NCBI RefSeq assembly: GCF_039536205.1
Contig: NZ_BAAAYL010000001.1
Span: forward strand, 6,696,001-6,760,000
Direction of reading: 5' to 3'
Length of the DNA stretch: 64,000 nt
Source: Streptomyces sannanensis
Lineage (GTDB): Bacteria > Actinomycetota > Actinomycetes > Streptomycetales > Streptomycetaceae
Part shown: positions 43,245-52,712 of the stretch, in pieces
Position numbering within the stretch: position 1 is the first letter of the stretch
Layout of the letters: each line of letters opens with the position of its first letter
The notes under the pieces: generated by a model
Databases searched by the model: none
Seen by the model: only the letters and a program-made list of their open reading frames with translations
Told to the model about the DNA's origin: nothing
Translations under genes and position numbers: made by a program

Positions 43245-45182
43245 ATGGTTGCGTTGCCAGATTGGGAGAGGTCGAGTACGGCACGGGTGATACCACCCGC
43301 ACGGCTGCGCAAGCTCGCCAAGGTCCCGTTCGTCGAGTTGGCCGACGGACGCTTGCAGGGCGTGGTGTCCAGTGGCTCCGACATCGAGCGGGTCTATGTC
43401 TCGTCGGTCGCGGCCGGCACCTACGCGTTCGCTTGCAGCACCAACAACAACCGGCCCTGCGGTGGCGCGCGGGGCTCTTTCTGCAATCACATCCGGGCCC
43501 TGATCAACGAGGCTGTGCTGCAGTACGGCGCCGAGCGCGTCGCCCGCTACCTGAGGGTCGAGGTCGTGGACGGGGAGCCGAGCGCGCAGACCATCGCTGC
43601 CGGCATGAGCGACACACGTCCACCACAGGGGGACACCAAGGCCGCCGCCCCGGTCTTCAGCCGGTTCCTGCGCCACCTGGCCTACCTGGAACTCGCCGCG
43701 ACCACAGCGCCGTTGCCGGAGATGCAGTGGTTCCCGCCCACCAGGGCGGTGGCGATGGGGGTGCCCCCGCGCGAGCTCGGTTCGAGCGTGGGGGAGCGTG
43801 CCGACCTGCTCGCCGAAACCATCGACGGGCTCGACGAAGCCCTGGCGGCAGTCGATGCCTTTGACCGGACTCTTGTCGCCGGCCTGCTCCGTCCTCAATC
43901 CGCCCCGGCCGCCGGCCTGACAGAGCTTGCCCACGCCGTCGCGGGGACGCCGCTGGCCGCCAGGGTCGCCGAGGCGGCCGAGAAGGCGGCGGTCGGAGCC
44001 GCGAGCGAAGACCATTTCGTCGCCCTCGCCGCCGCCCGCACCGCACTGCTGGGCTCCGTCCATGATGCGCTGATGACCCTTGTCGAGCAGGTGGCCGGTC
44101 GGCCCCGCAGCGAGGAGATCCTCCCGGCGCCCGGCGGGCAGCAAACGGCGAACCTGCTCGCCGCTGCCCGCTCCTGGCTGTCCGATCTGGCGCGCTCCGG
44201 GTGGCAGGGCATCGATCACGACGTGGTCTCCGGGGCTGCGCACGTCGTCTCAGCGATGCTTCCGGACCCGGCCATGCGTCGCCTGGCGACGCTCCTCGAC
44301 GGTTTCGCCGCCGAACTCGCCGCCTCCTGCCCCGGCGCGGCCCAAGAACGCATCCCGGCACGCCGCTGGGCCGACCTGTGGTCGCGCGCGATGCTGCTGA
44401 CGCTGCCCGGTGCGGCCGACGTGCCCATCACCGGTACGGCCACCGGGCGCCTCCTGCCCCTCGGCGTCGACGTGCATGAACACGCGACCGCCGCACAGGC
44501 CCAGGTCCACGCGGTGTTCGAACCCGCGGACGGCGCCGCGCCCCGCCTGGTACGTGCCGGCGTGTCCGTGCCGAAGCCTGACACGATCGTCGGAGCCGGC
44601 CTCTGGCAACTGCTCCGCCCGCACATGTCGCTCCTGACAGCCGTCAGCGAAGGCCGTTCGATGGACCTCGTCGACATGCCCGTCACCGCCGAGGGCGACC
44701 TGGTCTGGAGCGACGAGCACGCACGCCCGAGCGAGCCCGCCGATGCCTTCGCCACCGCCCGCGTGGCCCTGCCCACGGCGACCTCTCCGGCGACGGCACC
44801 CCTGGATCGGCACCCGGCGCGCATCGCCGTACCCGTCTTCCTGGAGGGCTACGCCGCCCAGAGGGAAGACGACGAACTGACGTTCACCGTCGCCGGACAC
44901 CCTCTCGCCGTCGACACCGACCGTATTCCGACTGCCGGACCGCTCACCCCCGAAGCGGTTGCGGCGTCGACCGCGTGCATCGGCCTGCTCCGCTGGGACG
45001 CCGGGAAGTTCAGCGTCCAGCCGCTCGCCGTCGAAACCACCGTGCGGAAGAAGACCGTCGCGATCCACGCCGGGGGATGGGCCGGGGGCACGGCCGACAA
45101 GGCCGGCGTCAAGGCCGAGAAGGCCGCCACCGACGCCGTGGCCGTGCTGCGGGAGCGTGCCGGGAGGCTGCTGCGGAAATGA
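43245..45182 (+). CDS. SWIM zinc-finger protein (YehQ-like)
   Basis: 645 residues. The metal-binding cluster is C64-x7-C72-x7-C80-x-H82 in FACSTNNNRPCGGARGSFCN, a variant of the SWIM pattern CxCx(n)CxH. The remainder is mixed helix/strand and includes LLDGFAAELAASCPGAAQ and PVFLEGYAAQREDDELTFTV. SWIM fingers bind nucleic acid or protein. The gene is first in a four-gene operon and overlaps the VWA gene by ATGA. The combination SWIM-VWA-MoxR ATPase-DUF5682 equals that of E. coli yehQ, yehP, yehL and yehM (known gene set, function not established), so I name it by analogy. Confidence 0.82.
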   Translation: MVALPDWERSSTARVIPPARLRKLAKVPFVELADGRLQGVVSSGSDIERVYVSSVAAGTYAFACSTNNNRPCGGARGSFCNHIRALINEAVLQYGAERVARYLRVEVVDGEPSAQTIAAGMSDTRPPQGDTKAAAPVFSRFLRHLAYLELAATTAPLPEMQWFPPTRAVAMGVPPRELGSSVGERADLLAETIDGLDEALAAVDAFDRTLVAGLLRPQSAPAAGLTELAHAVAGTPLAARVAEAAEKAAVGAASEDHFVALAAARTALLGSVHDALMTLVEQVAGRPRSEEILPAPGGQQTANLLAAARSWLSDLARSGWQGIDHDVVSGAAHVVSAMLPDPAMRRLATLLDGFAAELAASCPGAAQERIPARRWADLWSRAMLLTLPGAADVPITGTATGRLLPLGVDVHEHATAAQAQVHAVFEPADGAAPRLVRAGVSVPKPDTIVGAGLWQLLRPHMSLLTAVSEGRSMDLVDMPVTAEGDLVWSDEHARPSEPADAFATARVALPTATSPATAPLDRHPARIAVPVFLEGYAAQREDDELTFTVAGHPLAVDTDRIPTAGPLTPEAVAASTACIGLLRWDAGKFSVQPLAVETTVRKKTVAIHAGGWAGGTADKAGVKAEKAATDAVAVLRERAGRLLRK

Positions 45183-46639
45183 CCGAGCACACGACGGGGC
45201 AAGCAGCTGAAACCGGGCAATCGGCTGCTTACTCGACCCCGCAGAACCCCGAGGCGGACCCCCACGACAACCGTCGTCAGGTGCTGTACTGGAGGCTCCT
45301 CGCCCGCCTCTTCGACCACGAGGAGCAGGCCACGCTGGAATCGGCGAGCCTCGCCGTCGTCGAGGACATCGGTCTGCCGCCTGCTCTGCTGGACCCGCAG
45401 GCCTCCGTCGACTCGATCGTGCAGCGCCACCCGGAGCTCGCCGCCGAGTTCGACGGACTGATGGCGCCCGAGCCCGACGACGGTGCACGCGACCGGGCCG
45501 CCGAAGTACGGCGCGCGGCGCTGGTGTCGAAGGTGCTGCTGGGCGTCTTCGCCTCCGGCTCCGGCACGGTCACCGCCGGGCAACTGGCACGCTGGCAGTC
45601 CGACGCGGGCTGGCTGGAGCGTGCGCTCGGCTGCAAGCCCGGCGAGCTGCGCAGCGGCCGCGCCGGCGGAGGGACCGGGGCAGGCGCCGCAGGACCGGGT
45701 GTCAGCCCGACCGGCACCGGCGGTCGCGGTACGACACCCGACCTCAGCCGGCTGATTCCGGCGGAGCTCGGCGCCATCGAGGCCGACCTCGTCAAGCGGA
45801 TGCACCTCCGCGAGGTGCTCGCCGACCCCAAGCTCGCCGCGCAGCTGACCCCGAGCATGTCGCTGATCGAGCAACTGCTGCGGGACAAGAACAACCTCTC
45901 GGGTGTGGCCCTGGCCAACGCCAAGGCGCTGATCCGCCGTTTCGTCGACGAAGTCGCCGAGGTGCTGCGCACCCAGGTGGAGAAGGCCACGGTAGGCGCC
46001 CTGGACCGCTCGGTTCCGCCCAAACGGGTGTTCCGTAACCTGGACCTCGACCGCACGATCTGGAAGAACCTCACCAACTGGAGCCCGGAGGAAGAACGGC
46101 TGTATGTCGACCGCCTCTACTACCGGCACACCGCGCGCAAGACGACCCCTCAGCGGCTGATCGTCGTTGTGGACCAGTCGGGCTCGATGGTCGACTCGAT
46201 GGTGAACTGCACCATCCTGGCGTCGATCTTCGCCGGGCTGCCGAAGGTGGACGTCCACCTGATCGCGTACGACACGCAGGCGCTCGACCTCACGCCGTGG
46301 GTGCACGACCCCTTCGAGACCCTGCTGCGCACCAATCTCGGTGGCGGTACCGACGGCACAGTCGCCATGGCACTGGCCCAGCCGAAGATCGCTGAGCCCC
46401 GCAACACCGTCGTGGTGTGGATCTCCGACTTCTACGAATGGCATAGCGAGCAACTGTTCGAAAGTATGGCCGCCATTCACCGCTCCGGGGCCAAGTTCAT
46501 CCCGGTCGGCTCGGTGACCAGCTCCGGGCGCGGCAGCGTCAACCCATGGTTCCGGGAGCGCTTCAAAGACCTCGGCACGCCGGTGATCTCCGGCCACATC
46601 CGCAAGCTCGTCCACGAACTCAAGACGTTTCTCGCTTAG
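45179..46639 (+). CDS. VWA-domain protein (YehP-like)
   Basis: 486 residues, ATG at 45179 inside the SWIM gene stop. N-terminal 320 residues are helical with a glycine-rich linker (161-185). The von Willebrand A domain occupies about 325-486 with a complete MIDAS: D332-x-S334-x-S336 (VVDQSGSMVDS), T391-D392 (GGGTDGT) and D417 (WISDFYEW). Thus it should bind a divalent metal and a protein ligand. In MoxR-VWA systems the ATPase acts on or through the VWA partner; the ATPase gene follows 12 bp downstream. Confidence 0.92.
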   Translation: MTEHTTGQAAETGQSAAYSTPQNPEADPHDNRRQVLYWRLLARLFDHEEQATLESASLAVVEDIGLPPALLDPQASVDSIVQRHPELAAEFDGLMAPEPDDGARDRAAEVRRAALVSKVLLGVFASGSGTVTAGQLARWQSDAGWLERALGCKPGELRSGRAGGGTGAGAAGPGVSPTGTGGRGTTPDLSRLIPAELGAIEADLVKRMHLREVLADPKLAAQLTPSMSLIEQLLRDKNNLSGVALANAKALIRRFVDEVAEVLRTQVEKATVGALDRSVPPKRVFRNLDLDRTIWKNLTNWSPEEERLYVDRLYYRHTARKTTPQRLIVVVDQSGSMVDSMVNCTILASIFAGLPKVDVHLIAYDTQALDLTPWVHDPFETLLRTNLGGGTDGTVAMALAQPKIAEPRNTVVVWISDFYEWHSEQLFESMAAIHRSGAKFIPVGSVTSSGRGSVNPWFRERFKDLGTPVISGHIRKLVHELKTFLA

Positions 46640-46651
46640 AAAGGCCCTGAT

Positions 46652-47764
46652 ATGTCCGACCTGTTGCGCGCCCCTGCCGAGATCAAGTACGCCGAGGAAC
46701 TGGACTGGCTGGAGTCCATCGACACCAACCCCAAGCCCTTCTCCTGGCGCCTGTCCCCGAAGATGGTCCGTCTGTTCATCCTGGGCTCCGAGCGATCCGA
46801 CGGTCTCGACCGGGAGATCTCGCAGAAGTGGTTCGGCGACCGCAGTTTCGTCGAGCGCTCCATCGTCACGCTGGCCTCCGACCGCGGCCTGCTGCTCATC
46901 GGCGACCCCGGCACCGGCAAGAGCTGGCTGGCCGAGCTGCTGTCCGCCGCGATCTGCCGCAACTCCACGCTGGTCGTGCAGGGCACGGCCGGCACCACCG
47001 AGGACCACATCAAGTACTCCTGGAACGTCTCCATGGTCATCGCCAAGGGCCAGTCGCGGGAGTCGATGATCCCCTCGCCGATCATGACCGCGATGGAGGC
47101 CGGCACGATCGGCCGGTTCGAGGAACTCACCCGCTCCACCAGCGACGTCCAGGACGCGCTGATCTCGATCCTGTCCGAGAAGTACATTTCGGTTCCCGAG
47201 CTGGACAGCGACAACATCGTCTTCGCCAAGCCCGGCTTCTCGATCATCGCCACCGCCAACAGCCGCGACCGGGGCGTCAACGACTTGTCCTCGGCGCTCA
47301 AGCGCCGCTTCAACTTCGTACGCATCCCGGTCGTGACGAACAAGAAGAGCGAAGCGGAGATCGTCCGCTTCCGCACCGAGGAACTGCTGCGCCGCCATCA
47401 GATCGAGCTGGACGTGCCGCCGACGTTGCTGGACGTGCTGCTGCAGAGCTTCGCCGACCTGCGTGCCTCGGCGGCCGCGGCCGGCAGCGATGACGAGAAG
47501 CTGGAGTCCGCACTGTCCACCGCCGAACAGATCGGCGTGCTCGAGGACGCGATCCTGCACAGCAACTTCTTCGGCGAGCGCACCCTGACCGCCCACACAC
47601 TCGCCTCCTCGCTCGTCGGGTCACTGGCGCGGCGCGAGCCGGAGGACCTGGCCATCCTCAACAAGTACCTGCACGGCATCGTCGAGCCGCGCAGCAAGGA
47701 AGAGGGCGGATCCTGGCCGGATTTCCTGGAGGGCGGCCGCGACGCGATCGCCACCCTGTCATGA
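46652..47764 (+). CDS. MoxR-type AAA+ ATPase (YehL-like)
   Basis: 370 residues. Walker A GDPGTGKS (84-91), a divergent Walker B RFEEL (155-159; Glu-Glu instead of Asp-Glu), sensor 1 IIATANSRDRG (N203) and arginine-finger region SALKRRFNF (218-219). EVQDALISILSEK-like text (DVQDALISILSEKYISVPEL) after Walker B is typical of MoxR proteins. MoxR ATPases remodel or activate protein complexes with VWA partners. The stop overlaps the start of the DUF5682 gene, so all four operon members are translationally coupled or nearly so. Confidence 0.9.
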   Translation: MSDLLRAPAEIKYAEELDWLESIDTNPKPFSWRLSPKMVRLFILGSERSDGLDREISQKWFGDRSFVERSIVTLASDRGLLLIGDPGTGKSWLAELLSAAICRNSTLVVQGTAGTTEDHIKYSWNVSMVIAKGQSRESMIPSPIMTAMEAGTIGRFEELTRSTSDVQDALISILSEKYISVPELDSDNIVFAKPGFSIIATANSRDRGVNDLSSALKRRFNFVRIPVVTNKKSEAEIVRFRTEELLRRHQIELDVPPTLLDVLLQSFADLRASAAAAGSDDEKLESALSTAEQIGVLEDAILHSNFFGERTLTAHTLASSLVGSLARREPEDLAILNKYLHGIVEPRSKEEGGSWPDFLEGGRDAIATLS

Positions 47765-50574
47765 GCAGCACGCAGGAAGGGACCTTCGAAGCACTGCGCG
47801 CGCAGCTGCAGGAAGCCGCCGCGACGTTCGCCGACGGGCCCGATGCCCTGGAGGGCATCCTCCTCGGCCTCGTGGACGACGTGGACCGCGCGGTGCGCGA
47901 GCCACTGGAGATCTTCCCCGTCTGCCACCACTCGCCCGCCTCGGCGATAGCGATGGCACGCCGCCTGCGGGAGAAGCAGCCGAAAGTCGTGTACTTGGAA
48001 CTGTGCGAGGACATGGCCCCACTGCTGACCGAACTGCGCAACTGCAAGCTCCCGGTGGCGGTCCAGGCGTTCGCGACCGAGGTCGACGGCTTCCCGGCCG
48101 AGTGGTCCCCACTGTCGGTGGTCGCACCGATCACCGAGGCATCGGCCGAGTACCAGGCGATCGCCTACGCACTGGACACACCGGGCGTCGAACTGGTCCT
48201 CGTCGACCGCTCCTCCGACCACGTCTTCCAGTGGGAGGCGCGCGGGACGAACTCCACCGAACTCGGCGCTGATCCAGGGGCGTCGGATGCGTCACCCGCC
48301 GAGGAGGAGGCCGCGCTGCACGGCGACGCGATCGGCGTGAAGATCGGCGATCTGCGGCCGCGCTTCGCCGAACTGGAGGAACACCTGCTGCGCCACGGCC
48401 GGGTGCGGCACTGGTCGGAGTGGTGGCACCAGTATGTCGAACTGCCACTCGGCGACAGCGACCATGACACCTACCGGCAGGTCATGCTCCTGATCGGCAG
48501 CCTCTTCAGGCGCCTCGCCCCCGGGGATCCGCAGCGGGTGCGTGTGGACGAGGACCGGGAGCGTTACATGTGGACCAGGATGCGCGAGCACCTGGCCGCG
48601 AGCGGCACCGATCCTGCGGACTGCCTCTACGTCTGCGGCGCCTTCCACGCGGCCGGCCGCGTCGCGGAGTTCGGCGTCCACGGTACCGACACCTTCGAGA
48701 TCAGCCCGCGCAGTGCCACCAAGTGGCAGCACGGCCTGATCCCGTCCAGCCACGCGGCGATCGAGGCGCAGTTCGGCCTCGCCGCCGGCTCGGTGTCGAT
48801 CGCCGCGACGGTCTGGGCGAAGAACGTCAAGCGCACACGCGTGGAGCCCTACCGCCTGGCGGGACAGGCGGGCGCGAAGAAACCGAAGGCCAAGAAGACC
48901 ACGTCCGCGGCGGCTCCGGAATCGGCGCCCCCGCCCTCGGACAGGCTGACCGGCTTCCTGCAGCAACCACCCGTTCTGGACCGCCTGGACGAGGACGAAC
49001 TGCTCGGCTGGTCGGTGGAGATCGTGCGCGCCGCGCGCCGCAACGGCTACCTCGCCTCCACCGCCGACGCCATCGCGGTGTTCGAGACGTCGATCCTGCT
49101 GGCCGGGATGCGCGACCGGGCCAAGCCGACGCCGTACGACTTCCAGGACGCGGCCGTCACCTGTATCGAGAAGGACATCGTGCCCGGCCGGCGCGACGTG
49201 CGCCGCCTTGTGGAGATCATGATGGGCGGCGACCGGACCGGCCAGGTCGGCTACGACGCGCTGCCACCCCTGGCCCGCGACGTGCACGACCGGCTGGTGC
49301 CCCTGAACCTCAAGCTCCAGCAGCGCGGCGTACAGCGGGCCCTGCTGAACATCGCCTCCCAGCCGGAACTGGAGCGATGCTCCGACGTGCTGTGGATGCT
49401 GCGCTACCTGATGCCGCAGGGTGCCGCACGGCCGATCATGGGCGAGCGGAGGCTGGGGGAGCGGCCGATCCAGGAGTCGTGGGACCTGGCGCTGGGCACC
49501 CATCAGCGGGCGCTCATCGAGCTCGGCTACGAGGGCGTCAGCATCGAGCAGGTCCTGGAACAGCGCCTGCGCCGTGCGGCATACGGCCCGCACGCCACCG
49601 CGGCGACCGTCCTGGAAGCCGTCGAGGACGCGACCCTGTACCTGCGCAGCCGCCGCCTCGCCGACGAGTTGGGCACACGCGCCCTGGAGGTGCTCTCGGC
49701 CGAACGCAGCGTCGACGGCGCACCGGAAGTGCTGCGCAGGGTGCGCAGGCTGTTGGCGTACTACCGCACCAGCGAGCCGGTGCTGCCGTCGTGGATCGAG
49801 TCCTTCGCCAAGACCGGATACGCGCATTACTGCACCCTGCTGCCGACGGCGTTCACCGACGAAGGGGCCACCGTCCGTCAAGTGGCGGCGATGCTGGGCT
49901 TCCTGTTCAGCATGGAGAGCCTGGCGCTGTCGCTGGGCTGCGACCGGACCCAACTGGAGCTGGCGGTAGCCCAGTCGCATCCGCAGGACCCGTCGAAGAC
50001 GGTGCTGCTGTGGGCGGCCTGGACGCACCTGGGGCATCTGTCCCGTAAGGACCTGCGGACGAGGTGCGACGAACTGCTCGGCAACCCCTTGGTGGTGCCC
50101 GCCTATCCGCGCTACCTCAGCGGATTCCTCCATGCCTTGGAGCCCGTTCCGAGCCTCACCGACTTCGTCGTGGAAGCGGTGTCGAACGCCTTCGGACGGC
50201 TGCCGGACGCGGTGCTCTTGCCATGGCTGCCGACCCTGATCACCACCCTGCGGTCGGGCGGCGCCGAGCCGGCCCCGCTGCTGATCCGTGAGGCCGGACG
50301 GATCTTCCCCGGCCGGCTGGCAGCGCTGGACGAGTGGGTGCCGCCGTGGCGGGCGAAGCCGGAGCCGGAAGCCATGCCGCCGGCGCGGCGCGCGGACGGC
50401 AGCCGCGGTGGTGCACTGCTCGCTGCCCACCCCGCGACGTGCGATGCGGTGGCGAGTCTGCTGGGCTGCGAAGGGACGTGGGAGGCGGCGGATCCGGACT
50501 CCCCGGGCGTGGCACTGACCGGTCGCTACCCGGATACGGCGGTGGCGCTGGAGGTGCTGCTGGCCGGCCCATGA
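47761..50574 (+). CDS. DUF5682-like large protein (YehM-like)
   Basis: 937 residues, the largest gene in the window. The N-terminal third has FPVCHHSPASAIAMARRLRE (C55, H56, H57), KVVYLELCEDM, DRERYMWTRMREHL and LYVCGAFHAAGRVAEFG. This order recalls the TraB/ChaN/EreA hydrolase-like fold (His pair, acidic residue, RExxM, GxxH). A basic low-complexity linker (GAKKPKAKKTTSAAAPESAP) at about 365-390 separates it from a C-terminal all-helical region of about 540 residues. Together this suggests a possible catalytic head plus a scaffold. Last gene of the SWIM-VWA-AAA operon. Enzymatic activity is inferred only. Confidence 0.82.
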   Translation: MSSTQEGTFEALRAQLQEAAATFADGPDALEGILLGLVDDVDRAVREPLEIFPVCHHSPASAIAMARRLREKQPKVVYLELCEDMAPLLTELRNCKLPVAVQAFATEVDGFPAEWSPLSVVAPITEASAEYQAIAYALDTPGVELVLVDRSSDHVFQWEARGTNSTELGADPGASDASPAEEEAALHGDAIGVKIGDLRPRFAELEEHLLRHGRVRHWSEWWHQYVELPLGDSDHDTYRQVMLLIGSLFRRLAPGDPQRVRVDEDRERYMWTRMREHLAASGTDPADCLYVCGAFHAAGRVAEFGVHGTDTFEISPRSATKWQHGLIPSSHAAIEAQFGLAAGSVSIAATVWAKNVKRTRVEPYRLAGQAGAKKPKAKKTTSAAAPESAPPPSDRLTGFLQQPPVLDRLDEDELLGWSVEIVRAARRNGYLASTADAIAVFETSILLAGMRDRAKPTPYDFQDAAVTCIEKDIVPGRRDVRRLVEIMMGGDRTGQVGYDALPPLARDVHDRLVPLNLKLQQRGVQRALLNIASQPELERCSDVLWMLRYLMPQGAARPIMGERRLGERPIQESWDLALGTHQRALIELGYEGVSIEQVLEQRLRRAAYGPHATAATVLEAVEDATLYLRSRRLADELGTRALEVLSAERSVDGAPEVLRRVRRLLAYYRTSEPVLPSWIESFAKTGYAHYCTLLPTAFTDEGATVRQVAAMLGFLFSMESLALSLGCDRTQLELAVAQSHPQDPSKTVLLWAAWTHLGHLSRKDLRTRCDELLGNPLVVPAYPRYLSGFLHALEPVPSLTDFVVEAVSNAFGRLPDAVLLPWLPTLITTLRSGGAEPAPLLIREAGRIFPGRLAALDEWVPPWRAKPEPEAMPPARRADGSRGGALLAAHPATCDAVASLLGCEGTWEAADPDSPGVALTGRYPDTAVALEVLLAGP

Positions 50575-50676
50575 TTTCGGGGGCCCGGCAAACGGGCCCG
50601 GGCCCCGTCTCAGCCCGGCGAAGTCCGCGGTCGGCCGCCCGGCGGCGACCTGCGCGTTCCGCCGTGCGGCGTCGCC

Positions 50677-50755
50677 GCCGGGTAAGCCGCCAGGTGCCGC
50701 CACGTGCCTCGGGCTTCAGCCCGACGGAGAATTCTCGCCCTTCAGGGCGATGGAG
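50677..50755 (+). repeat. Structured repeat, copy A
   Basis: GGGTAAGCCGCCAGGTGCC followed by the hairpin CGGGCTTCAGCCCG and a second TTCA-loop hairpin TCGCCCTTCAGGGCGA. Shares its core with copies at 53361, 54171 (inverted) and 55581. It lies in the 418-bp gap after the DUF5682 gene; the rest of that gap holds no gene. Resembles the right end of IS200/IS605-type elements (inference). Confidence 0.7.
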
Positions 50756-50992
50756 AAGGTCAAAGCCCATCACCGAGCGGTCACCGCCGCAGAGCTCGAC
50801 CCCGGCCCGTATCACGCCTTGTGCCGACAGGCCGCGCACGCCGATGACCCGGCCTCGGCCGGGTCATCTCCCCCGTCGCGGACCGCTGCCCGACCTGCCA
50901 GGCTGGTCACCGTGCAGACCGAGCGGCCCGACCCCGCATCTCCACTGCCCCGGCTTCCCAAATAGGGTGAACGTGGAACGAAAGGAAGTCCC

Positions 50993-51319
50993 ATGATCTT
51001 CATTACGGTCAAGTTCACGGTTCGCCCCGAGCGCGCTGACGACTGGCTCAACCTTGTCGACGACTTCACTCAGGCCACTCGCCGCGAGCCCGGCAACCTC
51101 TTCTTCGAGTGGTCCCGCAGTGTCGACACCCCTCACGAGTTCGTTCTGGTCGAGGCCTTCCGCGACAGTGCCGCGGGCAAGGAGCATGTGGAGTCCGCGC
51201 ACTTCGCCGAGGCCATGGAGGCCATGTCCTACGCGGTGGCCACCAAGCCGCGGATCGTTTCCACCGAGATTCCCGGCATGGACGGTTGGGCAGAGATGAG
51301 TGAGGTCTCTCCTCGGTGA
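50993..51319 (+). CDS. Antibiotic biosynthesis monooxygenase (ABM/YgiN-like)
   Basis: 108 residues, AAAGGAAG site before the ATG. ABM ferredoxin-like fold: MIFITVKFTVRPERADDWLN, PGNLFFEWSRSVDTPHEFVL and VEAFRDSAAGKEHVESAHFA. Family members are cofactor-free quinol monooxygenases or related enzymes, usually dimeric. Monocistronic; substrate unknown. Confidence 0.9.
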   Translation: MIFITVKFTVRPERADDWLNLVDDFTQATRREPGNLFFEWSRSVDTPHEFVLVEAFRDSAAGKEHVESAHFAEAMEAMSYAVATKPRIVSTEIPGMDGWAEMSEVSPR

Positions 51320-51717
51320 CGTCTGCCGGGCCACCGGTGCACAGCAGCTGATCGACGCGGTCACCGAGCCCGGCATGCTGCTGTGGCTGCTCGGTGACGG
51401 AGGGCAGACCGCCCGGGGCCGCCGACTCCTCGGCGGCCCCGGGCCTTTTCGCGCCCCCCACGCTCTGTGCCGGCGAGGTGCCCGCTGCTGGGCACGTCCC
51501 AGGGGGACGGAAACTCCACCGTGGCGCCTCGTCCCCCAGCGCCCCCTCCGTCTCGATCTGCACCCCGCACGCCGGGCGGGAGTACCGCCGGTAGTACAGG
51601 TAGTCCCGTTCCCGGATCGGTGTCTGCACCCGACTGCTCGCTCACCGGGGCCTGCGCGGGCCCGTACGGGCAGCGGCGACCCATGTGAGACGTCGCCCGC
51701 GCCGAGCCGGGTCATCC
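51320..51717. other. Intergenic region, no gene seen
   Basis: 398 bp. Open frames exist on both strands; a minus-strand one reads RERDYLYYRRYSRPACGVQI, which looks protein-like, but it has no ribosome-binding site and no recognised family. A GC-rich imperfect hairpin (CCCCGGGCCTTTTCGCGCCC region, about 51420-51460) may terminate the ABM gene. Confidence 0.35.
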
Positions 51718-52359
51718 CTACTGCCGTGCTTCCTCCCTGCGGCAGTGGAGGAACAGGTGAGGCTCGGGTACGGCGTCGGGGTGGGCCGGAGTGAACAGGA
51801 GGCTGTTTTCCGACACGACCGTCAGACCCGCCCCGGTCACCATGGCGGTGAAGTCCTCGGCGGCGAAGCTGGTCACCCGCACTTTCTGGCCCATGAAGAC
51901 GCCCTCGACGTCCTCCACATCCACAGGCACGGTGGCGAGGGCGAGCCGACCGCCGGGTCTCAGCGCCCGCGCCAGCCGCTTCACGAGCTCGGCCTGCTCC
52001 TTGCGGGACATCTGCAGCAGCGCGAAGTACACGCAGATCGCGTCGAACGAGCCCTCGTCGAGGGGGGCTTCGCGGATGTCGGCACATGTGAAGGAGGCGG
52101 TAGGCACCTGCCGGGTGGCGAGTTCCACCATGACGGGGGAGACATCGATCCCCAGCACCTCGTGGCCCGCCCCGGCGAGGGTCTCCGCCGTGGGCCGCCC
52201 CGTCCCACTGCCCACATCCAGCACCCGGCTGCCGGGGCCGAGCTGCCCCAGCAGCCACCGGAGCGAATCCCGGTGTGCCTGGGACCCGGCGAATGCCTTC
52301 TCGTATTCGGCGCCCAGCGCATCGAACACCGCCGCGGCACGCGCCCCGCGATGATCCAT
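51718..52359 (-). CDS. Class I SAM-dependent methyltransferase
   Basis: 213 residues from the ATG at 52359 (MDHRGARAAAVFDAL), with AGGGGG upstream. Motif I VLDVGSGTGRPTAETLAG, motif II VLGIDVSPVMVELA, TCADIREAPLDEGSFDAICV (motif IV) and LARALRPGGRLALATVP (motif VI). A complete small-molecule-type methyltransferase. Target unknown. The hairpin at 52522 isolates it from upstream minus-strand transcription. Confidence 0.93.
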   Translation of the reverse strand: MDHRGARAAAVFDALGAEYEKAFAGSQAHRDSLRWLLGQLGPGSRVLDVGSGTGRPTAETLAGAGHEVLGIDVSPVMVELATRQVPTASFTCADIREAPLDEGSFDAICVYFALLQMSRKEQAELVKRLARALRPGGRLALATVPVDVEDVEGVFMGQKVRVTSFAAEDFTAMVTGAGLTVVSENSLLFTPAHPDAVPEPHLFLHCRREEARQ

Positions 52360-52712
52360 CAAGGTACCCCCTGTTGTGTGTGTGACGCAGGCATCGTTCC
52401 ACCTTTGTCGCAGTGGGGTGCGGCGTTTGCCAACGCCCGCACCGAAGCCGGCTTCCCCGCCGAGGCGGTTGAGCGCTCGAAGGCCGAGCCCGGACAGCCT
52501 GCGAACAGGCCCCGGAAACACCGAGATCCCGTCCGATCGATCAGATCGGACGGGATCTCGTGAACGTTCGACAGCGGTCTGTCCAACCAGGTCGGTGCCG
52601 CGATGGGATCCCTCGCTTTCCCCGTGCTCGGACCCGTCGGCGTCGTCGCCGTACGCCAGGTACGTCGCCGCGATCGCCCTGATGGCCGTCGGCCGGCCCC
52701 GTCTGTGGTCTT
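52360..52712. other. Intergenic region with hairpin and possible gene tail
   Basis: Apart from the hairpin at 52522-52560, the minus strand carries HRRGRPTAIRAIAATYLAYG near 52690-52640. This may be the end of a lost gene. No complete gene. Confidence 0.35.
52522..52560. terminator. 17-bp perfect hairpin
   Basis: CGAGATCCCGTCCGATC, loop GATCA, and the exact complement. Strong bidirectional terminator-like structure upstream of the methyltransferase. Confidence 0.8.

Noticed and set aside
44849..50703. Very long minus-strand open frames opposite the SWIM-VWA-AAA-DUF5682 operon
   Set aside because: Composition is the codon-position mirror of high-GC genes; the plus-strand proteins carry recognisable motifs (MIDAS, Walker A), while the minus-strand ones are Gly/Arg/Val-rich without domains.
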